A DNA stretch of 64,000 nucleotides from an uncultured Paracoccaceae bacterium (GCA_947494445.1 CANLVD010000009.1:62001-126000); one strand, 5' to 3'. Positions 1 through 9,556 are shown, counted from the stretch's first letter. Program-made: numbers and translations. Notes: generated from the letters alone by a model not told the origin.

Positions 1-146
1 TTGGGTCAAAGCAGCAGGATGATCACAGTTTTCGCTTTGTACGTCAGCAACTCTGACCTAAACTCGCTTCAAGAACAGAAACCGGGAAGTGACTTGTCAC
101 AGCATGGAAACCCGGTTTGACTGATGCACAGGAGGTTGCCCGGCCA

Positions 147-3100
147 ATGCTACAGGATGTGTCTCTCGCTGATCGCTATGACCTAGAAAAGGATCAGGTG
201 CTGCTCAACGGCACCCAGGCGCTGGTGCGCGCGACCCTGATGCAAAAGGCTCGCGACAAGGTCGCAGGCCACAACACCGCAGGCTATGTCACCGGCTACC
301 GGGGCTCCCCTCTGGGCGCGGTTGATCAGCAAATGTGGCGTGCGAAAGCCGATCTTGAGAAATCGCAAATCACCTTCAATCCGGGCCTGAACGAAGACCT
401 TGCCGCCACCGCACTTTGGGGCGCGCAGCAGGCCCATTTGCGGGGTGAGGGCACCCATGAAGGCGTCTTCGGCATGTGGTATGCCAAAGGTCCCGGCGTT
501 GACCGGACGGGCGATGTGTTCCGCCACGCCAATATGGCAGGCACCGCTCCGCTGGGGGGCGTCATTGCTGCCATGGGCGACGACCATACGGGTGAAAGCT
601 CCACCGTTCTGCACCAGTCGGAATTTGCCCTTGTTGACGCGCTGATGCCGATTCTGTCGCCAGCAGGCGTGCAGGAAATTCTGGATTACTCCATTCTTGG
701 TTGGGCACTCAGCCGCTATTCGGGCTGTTGGGTCGGGCTGAAATGCGTGAAGGACACGATCGAGGTCACGCAGGTGGTCGATGCCGATCCTCACCGCATG
801 AAAATCACCCTTCCGCAGGACTTCCCAATGCCCGAAGGCGGCGTGAACATCCGCCTTGGCGACAATCCCACAGCGCAGGAGGCCCGCCTGCATGACCACA
901 AGCGCTTCGCAGCTGAGGCGTTTGGCAGGGCCAACCGGATCGACAAGCGGATGCACGGGCAAGATGGCGCGCGCATCGGCATCCTGTCTGCGGGAAAAAG
1001 CTGGCTCGACACGGTCCATGCGCTCGATCTTCTGGGGCTGGATGCCGACAGCCTGACCGCACTTGGCATCACCACCTACAAGGTCGGCATGGTCTGGCCG
1101 CTCGACATGACCTCGTTTCGCGAATGGGCCGACGGGCTGGATGTGATCATCTGCGTCGAGGAAAAGCGCAAGCTGCTTGAGGTGCAGGTCAAGGAGGCGA
1201 TCTTCAACGACCGTCAGGGCCGTCGCGTCATCGGCTGGAAAGACACCAAGGGCAATGAGGTCTTCACCGTCAAGGGCGCGCTCGACCCGGTCACCATTGC
1301 GGACAAGCTGGGCGGTCTTCTGGCAGATGAAGGCATCGCGTCCGAGGCATTGACCAAGGGCCGCACCCAGATATCCGAGGCCTTGCGCGCCAACAATGCC
1401 GAAGAGATCACAAGCCGTCAGGCCTGGTTCTGCTCGGGCTGCCCGCACAATTCTTCCACCAAGATCCCCGAAGGCGCTCGCGCATATGCGGGCATCGGTT
1501 GCCATTATATGGTGCAATGGATGGACCGGGAAACCGAAGGCTTCACCCATATGGGCGGCGAAGGCGCGAATTGGATCGGAGAGGCGCCGTTTTCCACCCG
1601 CAAACATGTCTTTCAGAACATTGGCGACGGCACCTATAACCATTCCGGCGTGCAGGCGATCCGCGCGGCCTTGGCGGCCAACACAAATGTCACCTACAAG
1701 ATCCTCTTCAACGATGCGGTCGCAATGACCGGCGGGCAGACCAACGATGGCGGTCTGACACCCCAGCAGATCGCGGCAGAACTGGTCGCCATGGGCGTGG
1801 CCAATGTGGCGGTGGTCTATGATGAAAAGGAAGACCTCGACCTTGGGGCGTTCCCACCAAACGTGACCAAACATCCGCGCGCTGACCTGATGTCGGTGCA
1901 AAAGACCTTCGAAACGCACAAGGGCGTTTCGGCCATTGTCTATGTTCAGACCTGTGCCGCCGAAAAACGGCGCCGCCGCAAGCGCGGCAAGTTCCCAGAT
2001 CCGGACAAGCGTGTCTTCATCAACCCCGCGGTGTGCGAGGGCTGCGGTGATTGCGGTGTGCAGTCGAACTGCGTCTCCATCCTGCCGCTGGAAACCGAAC
2101 TTGGCCGCAAACGCCAGATCGACCAATCTGCCTGCAACAAGGATTTCTCCTGCCTCAAGGGTTTCTGCCCGTCGTTTGTCACGCTGGAAGGCGCGAAGGT
2201 CAAAAAACGCGCCGCCGCCAGCCTTGATCTGCCGGACCTGCCGGAACCGAACCTGCCCGCGATCTCGGGCACCCACAACATCGTCATCACCGGTGTGGGG
2301 GGCACGGGCGTGGTCACCGTTGGCGCCCTGCTGGCCATGGCCGCCCGGCTTGAGGGCAAGGGCGCAGGCGTTATGGAAATGGCCGGGCTTGCGCAAAAAG
2401 GCGGGGCGGTTCACATCCATTGCCGTCTGGCAAACCACCCCGATGACATCACTGCCATTCGCGTCGCCGTGGGCGAGGCCGACGCCGTGATCGGTGGCGA
2501 CATGGTGGTCGCAGCCGGGGCCAAGACGCTGGGCCTGATGGCCCGCGACAAGACCCGCGCCGTTCTCAACACCCATGAGATCATCACGGGCGAATTTACC
2601 CGCAACACCGAATTTCAACTGCCCACCGACCGCCTGACCCTTTCCTTGCGCGCCCGCATCGGCGAAGACGCGCTCTCGGCTCTGAACGCCACCCAGCTTG
2701 CGACCAAACTGTTGGGCGATGCGATCTATGCCAATGTGCTGATGCTGGGTGCTGCCTGGCAGGCCGGTCTGGTGCCGCTATCGGAAGAGGCGATCCTGAA
2801 AGCGATTGAGCTCAACGGTGCGGGCGTCGAGGGCAACACGCGCGCCTTTGCGCTGGGCCGCTGGGCGATTGCCTTCCCGCAGGAGGCCGCTGCCGCCCTT
2901 GGTCCGCAAACCGCGCTGGCCGAGCAGACGCTGGACGATCTGATCGCGACCCGCAAGACAGCGCTCACGGGCTACCAGTCCAGCCGTCTTGCCAATCGCT
3001 TTGAAAAACGCGTCCGCGCGGCCGAAGCGCTTGATCCGGACTTCGCCGCCGCCGTGGCCAAGGGCTATCACAAGCTGCTGGCCTACAAGGATGAATACGA

Positions 3101-3563
3101 GGTCGCGCGCCTGCATACCGAGACGCTGCAAGCCGCCATTGACGAGGGGTTCGAAGGCGTAACCGGCATGCGTTTCCACCTCGCCCCGCCGATCCTTGGC
3201 CGAAAGGACGCAGACGGCAAACCCGTCAAATCCGAGTTTGGTCCATGGATGATGCGTGCCTTCGGCATCCTTGCCAAATTCAAGGGCCTGCGCGGCACAC
3301 CGCTGGATATCTTCGGCTACACAGATGAACGCCGCATGGAACGCGCGCTGATCACCGAATATCAGGCCGATCTTGACCGTCTGATGAAAGACTGGACCAC
3401 CGACAAGGCCGAGATTGCCACCCAAATCGCGCGCCTGCCCCTGCAGATCCGCGGCTTTGGCCATGTCAAAGCGGCCAATGCCACGGCCGCCGCCAAACGG
3501 CGGGAAGAGCTTTGGGCAGCATGGTCCATGGGGCCGGAACCGGCGCTGAAGGCGGCTGAATAG
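147..3563 (+). CDS. Indolepyruvate:ferredoxin oxidoreductase, fused alpha/beta subunits
   Basis: Predicted to decarboxylate aryl or branched 2-oxo acids oxidatively to acyl-CoA, passing electrons to a ferredoxin-type acceptor. About 1138 residues: a POR-type N-terminal region, a CSGCPHN motif near residue 429, a TPP-binding stretch starting IGDGTYNHSG near 492, a cysteine cluster (CEGCGDCG from about 630, then CNKDFSCLKGFC) for Fe-S, and a gamma/beta-type domain starting GVGGTGVVTV near 716, then a long C-terminal extension. Archaeal enzymes split these over two genes (IorA, IorB). I chose ATG 147 because AGGAGG lies at 130-135. A TTG at 117 is in frame but has no such site. Family assignment is firm, exact substrate is not. 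Confidence 0.93.
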   Translation: MLQDVSLADRYDLEKDQVLLNGTQALVRATLMQKARDKVAGHNTAGYVTGYRGSPLGAVDQQMWRAKADLEKSQITFNPGLNEDLAATALWGAQQAHLRGEGTHEGVFGMWYAKGPGVDRTGDVFRHANMAGTAPLGGVIAAMGDDHTGESSTVLHQSEFALVDALMPILSPAGVQEILDYSILGWALSRYSGCWVGLKCVKDTIEVTQVVDADPHRMKITLPQDFPMPEGGVNIRLGDNPTAQEARLHDHKRFAAEAFGRANRIDKRMHGQDGARIGILSAGKSWLDTVHALDLLGLDADSLTALGITTYKVGMVWPLDMTSFREWADGLDVIICVEEKRKLLEVQVKEAIFNDRQGRRVIGWKDTKGNEVFTVKGALDPVTIADKLGGLLADEGIASEALTKGRTQISEALRANNAEEITSRQAWFCSGCPHNSSTKIPEGARAYAGIGCHYMVQWMDRETEGFTHMGGEGANWIGEAPFSTRKHVFQNIGDGTYNHSGVQAIRAALAANTNVTYKILFNDAVAMTGGQTNDGGLTPQQIAAELVAMGVANVAVVYDEKEDLDLGAFPPNVTKHPRADLMSVQKTFETHKGVSAIVYVQTCAAEKRRRRKRGKFPDPDKRVFINPAVCEGCGDCGVQSNCVSILPLETELGRKRQIDQSACNKDFSCLKGFCPSFVTLEGAKVKKRAAASLDLPDLPEPNLPAISGTHNIVITGVGGTGVVTVGALLAMAARLEGKGAGVMEMAGLAQKGGAVHIHCRLANHPDDITAIRVAVGEADAVIGGDMVVAAGAKTLGLMARDKTRAVLNTHEIITGEFTRNTEFQLPTDRLTLSLRARIGEDALSALNATQLATKLLGDAIYANVLMLGAAWQAGLVPLSEEAILKAIELNGAGVEGNTRAFALGRWAIAFPQEAAAALGPQTALAEQTLDDLIATRKTALTGYQSSRLANRFEKRVRAAEALDPDFAAAVAKGYHKLLAYKDEYEVARLHTETLQAAIDEGFEGVTGMRFHLAPPILGRKDADGKPVKSEFGPWMMRAFGILAKFKGLRGTPLDIFGYTDERRMERALITEYQADLDRLMKDWTTDKAEIATQIARLPLQIRGFGHVKAANATAAAKRREELWAAWSMGPEPALKAAE

Positions 3564-3570
3564 TCCCGCC

Positions 3571-3816
3571 TCAGCCCGCGCCGCGCTCCACCACATAGGC
3601 CTGTTTGGGAAAGCCCAGATCTTCTGTCTCGACCAGAACATGGCCCTGCTCGTTGCAGAAATGCGGAATATCGACCGCAGCCGCTGGATCATCGGCCAGC
3701 ACTCTTAGCCGCGCACCCGGCGCCATGCCCTTCATTTTCTTGCGAATTTTCAAAACGGGCAGGGGGCACAGCAACCCCAAGGCATCCAGATCTTCCACGC
3801 AACCGCCCTTTGACAT
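3571..3816 (-). CDS. TusA/SirA-family sulfur carrier protein
   Basis: An 81-residue protein with the family signature CPLPVLK near residue 17, whose cysteine carries persulfide sulfur in TusA-type proteins. It is full length for the family (75-85 residues). It converges on the IorAB gene with only 7 bases between stops, and is divergent from ccdA across about 90 bases. TusA homologues donate sulfur for tRNA thiolation or cofactor synthesis. Which of these applies here cannot be read from the sequence, so no symbol is given. Confidence 0.85.
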   Translation of the reverse strand: MSKGGCVEDLDALGLLCPLPVLKIRKKMKGMAPGARLRVLADDPAAAVDIPHFCNEQGHVLVETEDLGFPKQAYVVERGAG

Positions 3817-3904
3817 GATTTCAACAGGATTGTGACATCTCGTCAGGTGATATTACAGTCCATTCGGCATAGTAAAGTCAGACACGTTTGATCTCAGAGG
3901 GTCC

Positions 3905-4660
3905 ATGTTCGGTATCGATGTCTTTGACGCCAGTCTCATGCCAGCGCTTTTCGTGGCGCTGGTCGCCGGCGTATTGAGCTTTCTCAGCCCCTGCGTTCTG
4001 CCGATTGTGCCGCCCTACCTTGCCTATATGGCCGGGACCACGATCACCAAGGATGGCGATGCGCAAAAAGGTCCGGACAGGCGGCTGATCGGTGCAGCGC
4101 TTTGCTTCGTGCTGGGGCTGTCCACGGTGTTCCTGTTTCTGGGCTTCGCAGCTTCCTCGCTGGGGCGATTGTTCCTGCAATACCAGACACAGATGGCCAT
4201 TGCGGGCGGCGTTGTCATCGCGCTCTTCGGTCTGCATTTTCTGGGCATCCTGCGCATCCCGCTGCTCTACCGTGAGGCCCGCTTTGACGCAGGCGACCGG
4301 GGCGGCTCGGCGGTGGGGGCCTATTTTCTGGGACTGGCCTTTGCCTTCGGCTGGTCACCCTGCATCGGCCCGATCCTTGGCTCGATCATCGCACTGGCAG
4401 GCTCGTCGGGCAGCGTGGAACGTGGCATGGCCATGATGGGGGTCTATGCGCTGGGCCTTGGTCTGCCGTTCCTTCTGGTCGCGATGTTCCTCAACCGCCT
4501 GACCCCGCTGTTGAACCGTATGAAGCGCCACATGGGGCTGATCGAAAAATGCATGGGCGTTTTTCTGGTTATCGTCGGCGTGATGCTCGCAACCGGCCTC
4601 TTCACCCAGTTTGCCTTCTGGCTCCTGGAAACCTTCCCGGCAATGGCACTGCTTGGCTAG
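3905..4660 (+). CDS. ccdA: CcdA-type cytochrome c biogenesis / thiol-disulfide transporter
   Basis: Integral membrane protein of 251 residues. It corresponds to the membrane domain of DsbD without the periplasmic domains, which is the CcdA form. It moves reducing equivalents from cytoplasmic thioredoxin to the periplasm, supporting haem attachment to c-type cytochromes. The two diagnostic cysteines are visible in LSPCVLPIVPP in the first helix and FGWSPCIGPILG in the fourth. Hydrophobic segments fit six transmembrane helices. The ATG at 3905 follows a divergent promoter region shared with the TusA-like gene. Confidence 0.92.
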   Translation: MFGIDVFDASLMPALFVALVAGVLSFLSPCVLPIVPPYLAYMAGTTITKDGDAQKGPDRRLIGAALCFVLGLSTVFLFLGFAASSLGRLFLQYQTQMAIAGGVVIALFGLHFLGILRIPLLYREARFDAGDRGGSAVGAYFLGLAFAFGWSPCIGPILGSIIALAGSSGSVERGMAMMGVYALGLGLPFLLVAMFLNRLTPLLNRMKRHMGLIEKCMGVFLVIVGVMLATGLFTQFAFWLLETFPAMALLG

Positions 4661-4693
4661 TCAGACCGGCAAACCCCCTCTAGGGTAGCGGGC

Positions 4694-5923
4694 GTGAGCA
4701 GCCCGCCCGACACCTCGCCCGATGCGCCCCGCCCGGTCACCCGACGCCGCGTGTTCTTCATCCCCGGTTACGATCCGATCCGCCCGCGCCGCTACCGTGA
4801 GCTTTATCGCAAGGAAGGTGCGCGTCAGGCCGGGATTTCCCGGTATGAGCTGACGGTGCAGGGCCAGCCAGCTGTCGATGGCCTCTATCGTTGGCGCACA
4901 CAGGCAAGCATCGATGGCCAGAACACCGAGACGGAAATCTTCTTCTGCGAATGGAACGACATTGTGCGCGCCTCCATGGACCGCACGATCCTGTCCTCTT
5001 ACTGGCTGATGCTGCGCACTTTCTGGGCCTATCTGCGCTCCGGCGCGCTTCTGGCCCTGATCCGCCTGCGCCCCGCGCCGATGCTGGCAGCGCTTTACCC
5101 GGTCGTCCTGTTGTTGGCCCAACTGGCGCTGGCGGTGGTGGTGTTCCGGCTTGCCGTGGTCCTGTTGCCCCCAGGCATCGGGGTGCTCGCCGGAGCCGGG
5201 GCCTTCGCGCTCACCCTCTGGCTCTTTCGCCGCTATGACCGCTATATCTTTGCCTATTACCTGCTGCACGACTACGCCTTTGCAGCCGAAAACAACGGTC
5301 AGACACCTGCGGCACTGCGCGACCGCCAGCGCCTCTTTGCTCATCACATCACCAAGGCCCTGTCAGAGGACGTAGACGAAGTGCTGGTCATCGGCCATTC
5401 CTCGGGCGCGCATATGGGGGTTGAGGTCATGGCAGATGTGTTGCGCATGCTGCCCGACCGACCCAAACCACACTTGGCCTTCCTGACGCTCGGCAGCGTG
5501 ATCCCCATGGTCAGTTTCCTGCCCGGTGCCACCCGGCTGCGCGGTGATCTGCGCCGTCTCAGCCTGTCGGACCGGATCACCTGGATCGACGTCTCTGCCC
5601 CCGGCGATGGTGCCTGCTTTGCGCTCTGCGATCCGGTCTGTGTCTCGGGCGTGGCCCCCGAGGGAGCCGCCAAGCGCGGCCCCAAGGTCCTGTCTGCCGC
5701 CTTCTCCCAGACCATGGATCCTGCCAGCAGCCGCGCAACTCGCTGGAAATTCTTCCAGCGCCATATCCAGTATCTTTGCGCGTTCGAGCGTCCCGACTGG
5801 TACGACTATTTCGCCATCACAGCAGGCCCGGTGTCCCTTCATGACCGCTACGCTGCGCGCGGTGCAAGCCAGTCGCGCATCGAAACGCCGCTGGCCCCGC
5901 GACAGGACTGGACCGATGGCTGA
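4694..5923 (+). CDS. Membrane-embedded alpha/beta hydrolase-like protein
   Basis: A 409-residue protein with GTG start. It opens with a FIPGYDP strand-loop of the kind seen before the oxyanion hole in alpha/beta hydrolases, followed by a hydrophobic pair of segments at about residues 130-182, then a nucleophile elbow GHSSGAH at 234-240 (Ser236), and a likely catalytic histidine further on (FFQRHIQYL). I read this as a serine hydrolase (esterase or lipase type) anchored in the inner membrane with its active domain in the cytoplasm; that is inference. Its last 8 bases overlap the start of the P450 gene, so the two are probably co-translated. I do not recognise a named family. Confidence 0.75.
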   Translation: MSSPPDTSPDAPRPVTRRRVFFIPGYDPIRPRRYRELYRKEGARQAGISRYELTVQGQPAVDGLYRWRTQASIDGQNTETEIFFCEWNDIVRASMDRTILSSYWLMLRTFWAYLRSGALLALIRLRPAPMLAALYPVVLLLAQLALAVVVFRLAVVLLPPGIGVLAGAGAFALTLWLFRRYDRYIFAYYLLHDYAFAAENNGQTPAALRDRQRLFAHHITKALSEDVDEVLVIGHSSGAHMGVEVMADVLRMLPDRPKPHLAFLTLGSVIPMVSFLPGATRLRGDLRRLSLSDRITWIDVSAPGDGACFALCDPVCVSGVAPEGAAKRGPKVLSAAFSQTMDPASSRATRWKFFQRHIQYLCAFERPDWYDYFAITAGPVSLHDRYAARGASQSRIETPLAPRQDWTDG

Positions 5924-7280
5924 GCGCTGGATCCCGCCCAAGCCCAAAAGCCGCCCCGAGGGCGCCTCCCTCTGGCAGCGCCTGCGCCTCGCGCGCCGGG
6001 ACTTCTTCTCCTCCCAGCCCGACCGCCTGTATCGCGCTTGGATGGCCCAGCAAAACGCGATCCTCTACCAAAGTTTCCTGATCAACGACCCCGCCGTGAT
6101 CCGCACGATCCTTGAGGAAACACCCGAAGAATTCCCCAAATCCGGCATCATCGGCGACACGCTCAAACCCCTGCTGGGCCGCTCGGTTTTCGTCACCAAT
6201 GGTACGGAATGGTCCCGCCAGCGCCGCCTGATCGACCCCGCATTCGAAGGCGGCCGATTGCGGGAGGTCTTCCCCGCCATGCAGGCTGCGGGAGAGGCCG
6301 CGATTGACCGCCTCTCCCAGACCACCAACCCGGTCGAGGTCGAGGCCCAGACCGCCCATCTGACAGCCGACGTCATCTTCCGCACGCTCTTTTCCATCCC
6401 CATCACCGACAGCGACGCCACGGACGTCTACGAGGCATTTCGCGACTACCAGCGCACCCAGCCCGTGCTCTCGCCCATCTCGCTCCTGCGCGCCCCGGCA
6501 TGGGTGCCGCGCTTTCGCAACCGTGCAGGCGACCGGGCCGCAGCCACCATCCGCCGCCTGCTGGGCGGTATGATCGCACGGCGCGCCGCCCAGATTGATC
6601 AGGGCTCAGCGCCCGATGATCTGGCCACCAAGATCATGACCGCAACCGACCCCACGGATGGCAGCAGCTTTACCCAGACGGAAATGGCCGATCAGGTTGC
6701 GATCTTCTTTCTTGCAGGTCATGAGACTTCGGCCTCAGCACTCAGCTGGGCGCTCTATCTGCTGGCCCGTGATCACGAGGTCCAGGCCCGTGTGCGCACC
6801 GAGGCAGAGGCCGCCTTCGCAGACGGCATCACCTTCGCTAGCCTGCGTGCAATGCCATTCACCCGCGACGTGTTCCGCGAGGTCCTGCGCCTCTATCCAC
6901 CCGTGCCGATGATGGTGCGCGAGGCCGCCCGGCCAACCCGGTTCCGCGACAGAAGCATCGCGCGCGGCGCTCTCGCCATCCTCGCGCCATGGTACCTGCA
7001 CCGTCACGAACGCCTGTGGCAAAATCCCGACGCCTTCGACCCCGACCGCTGGTCCCGTCCTGAGACGACCGAGCCCGCCCGGACCGCCTACCTCCCCTTC
7101 TCCAAAGGCCCCCGCGTCTGCACGGGCGCGGGCTTTGCCATGATGGAAGGCGTTCTGCTGCTGGCCATGCTGGTGAAAGCGTTTCGGTTTGAAGGTGTCG
7201 ATGGAGAGGAGCCCATGCCGGTGACCCATCTGACGCTGAGATCTGAGGGCGGGATTATGCTCAGTGTCGCAAAGCTGTGA
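5916..7280 (+). CDS. Cytochrome P450
   Basis: Haem-thiolate monooxygenase of 454 residues, a normal length for a soluble bacterial P450. The oxygen-activating I helix FLAGHETSAS starts near residue 266, the K-helix ExxR is in EVLRLYPP near 320, and the haem-binding loop FSKGPRVCTG starts at 395 with the axial cysteine at 402. No membrane anchor is visible. The reading frame is open far upstream, but ATG 5916 is the sensible start because it overlaps the preceding stop in ATGGCTGA. Substrate unknown. The translationally linked hydrolase suggests a lipid or ester substrate, which is inference. No ferredoxin partner is encoded nearby. Confidence 0.93.
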   Translation: MAERWIPPKPKSRPEGASLWQRLRLARRDFFSSQPDRLYRAWMAQQNAILYQSFLINDPAVIRTILEETPEEFPKSGIIGDTLKPLLGRSVFVTNGTEWSRQRRLIDPAFEGGRLREVFPAMQAAGEAAIDRLSQTTNPVEVEAQTAHLTADVIFRTLFSIPITDSDATDVYEAFRDYQRTQPVLSPISLLRAPAWVPRFRNRAGDRAAATIRRLLGGMIARRAAQIDQGSAPDDLATKIMTATDPTDGSSFTQTEMADQVAIFFLAGHETSASALSWALYLLARDHEVQARVRTEAEAAFADGITFASLRAMPFTRDVFREVLRLYPPVPMMVREAARPTRFRDRSIARGALAILAPWYLHRHERLWQNPDAFDPDRWSRPETTEPARTAYLPFSKGPRVCTGAGFAMMEGVLLLAMLVKAFRFEGVDGEEPMPVTHLTLRSEGGIMLSVAKL

Positions 7281-7424
7281 CCCGTCATATGGCAGTGACC
7301 CAAAAGCCTGATGATAAGGCGATATGCCCCCGGGCATGTCCGGAATATTCGGCAGAACCTGCTCGACCCTCCGCATTCTTGAAAATCCCCACTGGATGGG
7401 ATCTTGCCAGCGTGTCACACTCAA

Positions 7425-8045
7425 ATGATGACCGACACGATGCCACCTGCAACTTTGCGCTATGACGCTGCCGCGCCCCGTTGGGGTGATAAAATGCGCA
7501 CTCTGGGGTACTACGATGGCTACCTTGGTTTCCTGTCTTCGCAAGACAGGCGCCCAGCCCATGACATGCGAATAGTTGACGTGGGTGCAGGTACAGCAGC
7601 CTTTGCGGAGGCGTGGGTCGCACTCAACGGCCAGCCGAAACACCTGACACTGGTGGAGCCCAGTCGGGCAATGCTCGAATACGGCCAAGCAGCCTTGATC
7701 GGGCGTGGCATTGCCCCGCAGTGTGTTCAGTCAACGCTTGAGGGCGCAGACCTTGAGCCTTCGGATGTCATTCTGGCGGCTCATGTGATCGAGCATTGTC
7801 CAGATCCGCTGATGACCCTCCGGCAAATGCGCGCGCTGCTTAGACCTGGCGGACGGCTGTATCTGGTTGTCTCGAAGCCGCATTGGTGCAACGCAATCAT
7901 TTGGCTTCAGTGGCGACATCGAACCTTCAAGGAAGAGGAAATCCTGAGCCTGTTGAGAGACGCAGGGTTCAAGACCGAACATGTCTACGCCTTTCCGTCC
8001 GGACCACCTTCACGGACCAGCCGCGGCATTGTTGCTTCGGTATAG
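7425..8045 (+). CDS. Class I SAM-dependent methyltransferase
   Basis: About 206 residues. Motif I is VDVGAGTAAFAE, the acidic residue ending strand 2 is in LVEPSRAML, and the post-motif region is HVIEHCPDP followed by LLRPGGRLYLV, as in the UbiE/Methyltransf_11 group. A KPHWCNAIIWLQW stretch near the C-terminus probably lines the acceptor site. Two ATGs (7425 and 7428) are adjacent. The gene stands alone after the P450 gene with a 144-base gap and its codon use looks less GC-biased than its upstream neighbours. Acceptor molecule unknown. Confidence 0.8.
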   Translation: MMTDTMPPATLRYDAAAPRWGDKMRTLGYYDGYLGFLSSQDRRPAHDMRIVDVGAGTAAFAEAWVALNGQPKHLTLVEPSRAMLEYGQAALIGRGIAPQCVQSTLEGADLEPSDVILAAHVIEHCPDPLMTLRQMRALLRPGGRLYLVVSKPHWCNAIIWLQWRHRTFKEEEILSLLRDAGFKTEHVYAFPSGPPSRTSRGIVASV

Positions 8046-8611
8046 TGCCGGGTTTCGAACTGGGTGACCCACAGGCCCTTTGGAGACGCCAGCATTGGGA
8101 AGACAGTCGAGATAGATTGATCATTTCATGCGCCGCCTACCTGGCCCCGGTTCATCGTGACCCTTTGACAAGTGCGGCAAATACTTGACCTCCAGGTCAG
8201 TTTCTGGTGGTGGGTCTGATAAGCTGCATCAACGAATACAAACGCGTCAGTTCGAAAGCGTAAAGCCACTCCACATCAATCGCGTCTCAAAGTGCGGGAT
8301 ACCCGCGCCGTCAAATAAACCTAATTTGCCAGATGCCTAGCCTTTCTGATAGGTTACATCAAAACTGCTGCAGCAGCCGAATAATTTCCCCCTGCCACAT
8401 GGAAACCCTACGCCTTGAAGGGGTTAACCCCTCAGGACTATTCCAAAGTTCATTTACCTATACGTAATATACGGCCTCCTTGCCCTCAATGGGCCTAGCA
8501 TTAGACAAATGCTGACTTTATGGGTCTGAACCGTCGCCAAACACCGACGCGTTCTGTCGACCAAAAAGTTGCGCAGAAGGCTGCGTGAATAACCCGAGGA
8601 GACACTCTGTA
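8046..8611. other. Gene-free interval upstream of the anchor-A gene
   Basis: About 570 bases with no convincing coding frame. The stretch is less GC-rich than flanking genes. It contains the perfect 14-base palindrome AGGGGTTAACCCCT at 8419-8432, an AT-rich patch (TATACGTAATATA) near 8458-8470 and a small hairpin GCATT-AGACA-AATGC close to 8500. These could be regulatory for the following surface protein, but I cannot assign a promoter with confidence. Confidence 0.5.
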
Positions 8612-9532
8612 ATGAATTCCAAGTTTTTGGCCGCAACCGCTGCGGCCTTTTTGACCATGCTTCCTGTGGCGGCACAGGCAGTGACGGCGCAGGATCTTTT
8701 GAATGGCTGGAACAACATCGTTCTGAACGATCTTCAGGCCAATGCCGAAACCGAAGGCACGCTCTTTGTCGGCAATGACTACACCGGTGGTGCAACCGTG
8801 AACCCCGACAATGAACCGGGTGTCGATCTTGGCAACGGCCTCACCGTGTCGCTCGCGGTTGGGGGCGATGTGACATCGACCGGTCTGAACGTGAACAACG
8901 GCGATGTGGCCATCGGCGGGGCGAACAACACTGCCAACACCAATGGTGGCACCGTGACCGCAGGCGTGGCCGGTATTCCGACAGCGCAGTATATCTCGAC
9001 ATTCCAGACCCTGTCTGCCGAGTTGAACGCCCTGTCTGACACTGGCGGCACAGCCAACACGTCTGACCAGAACAACATCAACTTCCAGTCGGTCGCAGGC
9101 CCTGACGGCATCGCCGTTTTCCACATCGACGGATCGGTACTGGCCAATGGCACGTTCAACGGCATCTCTGCCCCATCAGGCGTGACCACGATCATCAACG
9201 TCTCGGGAACCGCGCCGACGATTGGCGTGAACGGCAACTTCACCGACACCATGGTTCTGTTCAACTTCTATGAAGCCACATCGCTGAACATCCAGAGCGC
9301 GTTCAACTACTCGATCCTCGCACCGCTTGCGACGGTCACGCTGAACGGCGGGGGCATCAACGGCACGGTTGTGTCCTACAACCTGACCCAGAACGCCGAG
9401 ATCCGCCCGGCTCATTTTCAGGGCAATCTGCCCAGCAGCGCCTCAACCGTCGTTCCGATCCCCGGAGCCGCCGGTCTGCTGCTCAGCGCCTTGGTCTTCG
9501 GCGGCATCGCGGCCCGCCGCCGCACAGCCTGA
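8612..9532 (+). CDS. Exported choice-of-anchor A domain protein with C-terminal sorting tail
   Basis: About 306 residues. A Sec signal peptide (residues 1-23, ending AAQA) precedes an Asn/Gly/Thr-rich beta-type domain resembling choice-of-anchor A family proteins: early phrase LFVGNDYTG, an AVGGDVT repeat and a late SILAPLATVTLNGGGINGTVV block. The C-terminus has the tripartite layout of PEP-CTERM/VPxPA-type tails: short VVPIPGAAG motif, a hydrophobic helix, and terminal ARRRTA. Such tails direct processing by an exosortase-like protease; none is encoded in this window. ATG 8612 was chosen over the upstream GTG because GAGGAGA lies 10 bases before it. Probable surface or matrix protein. Confidence 0.82.
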   Translation: MNSKFLAATAAAFLTMLPVAAQAVTAQDLLNGWNNIVLNDLQANAETEGTLFVGNDYTGGATVNPDNEPGVDLGNGLTVSLAVGGDVTSTGLNVNNGDVAIGGANNTANTNGGTVTAGVAGIPTAQYISTFQTLSAELNALSDTGGTANTSDQNNINFQSVAGPDGIAVFHIDGSVLANGTFNGISAPSGVTTIINVSGTAPTIGVNGNFTDTMVLFNFYEATSLNIQSAFNYSILAPLATVTLNGGGINGTVVSYNLTQNAEIRPAHFQGNLPSSASTVVPIPGAAGLLLSALVFGGIAARRRTA

Positions 9533-9556
9533 TCCAAAGCCAACACAGTCACAACC

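Noticed and set aside
183-2618. 811-codon open frame antisense to the IorAB gene
   Set aside because: No recognisable domain, composition mirrors the third codon positions of the real gene, and no start signal. Typical GC-rich shadow.
7883-8188. 101-codon frame overlapping the methyltransferase end
   Set aside because: Out of frame with a real gene and without protein-like composition.
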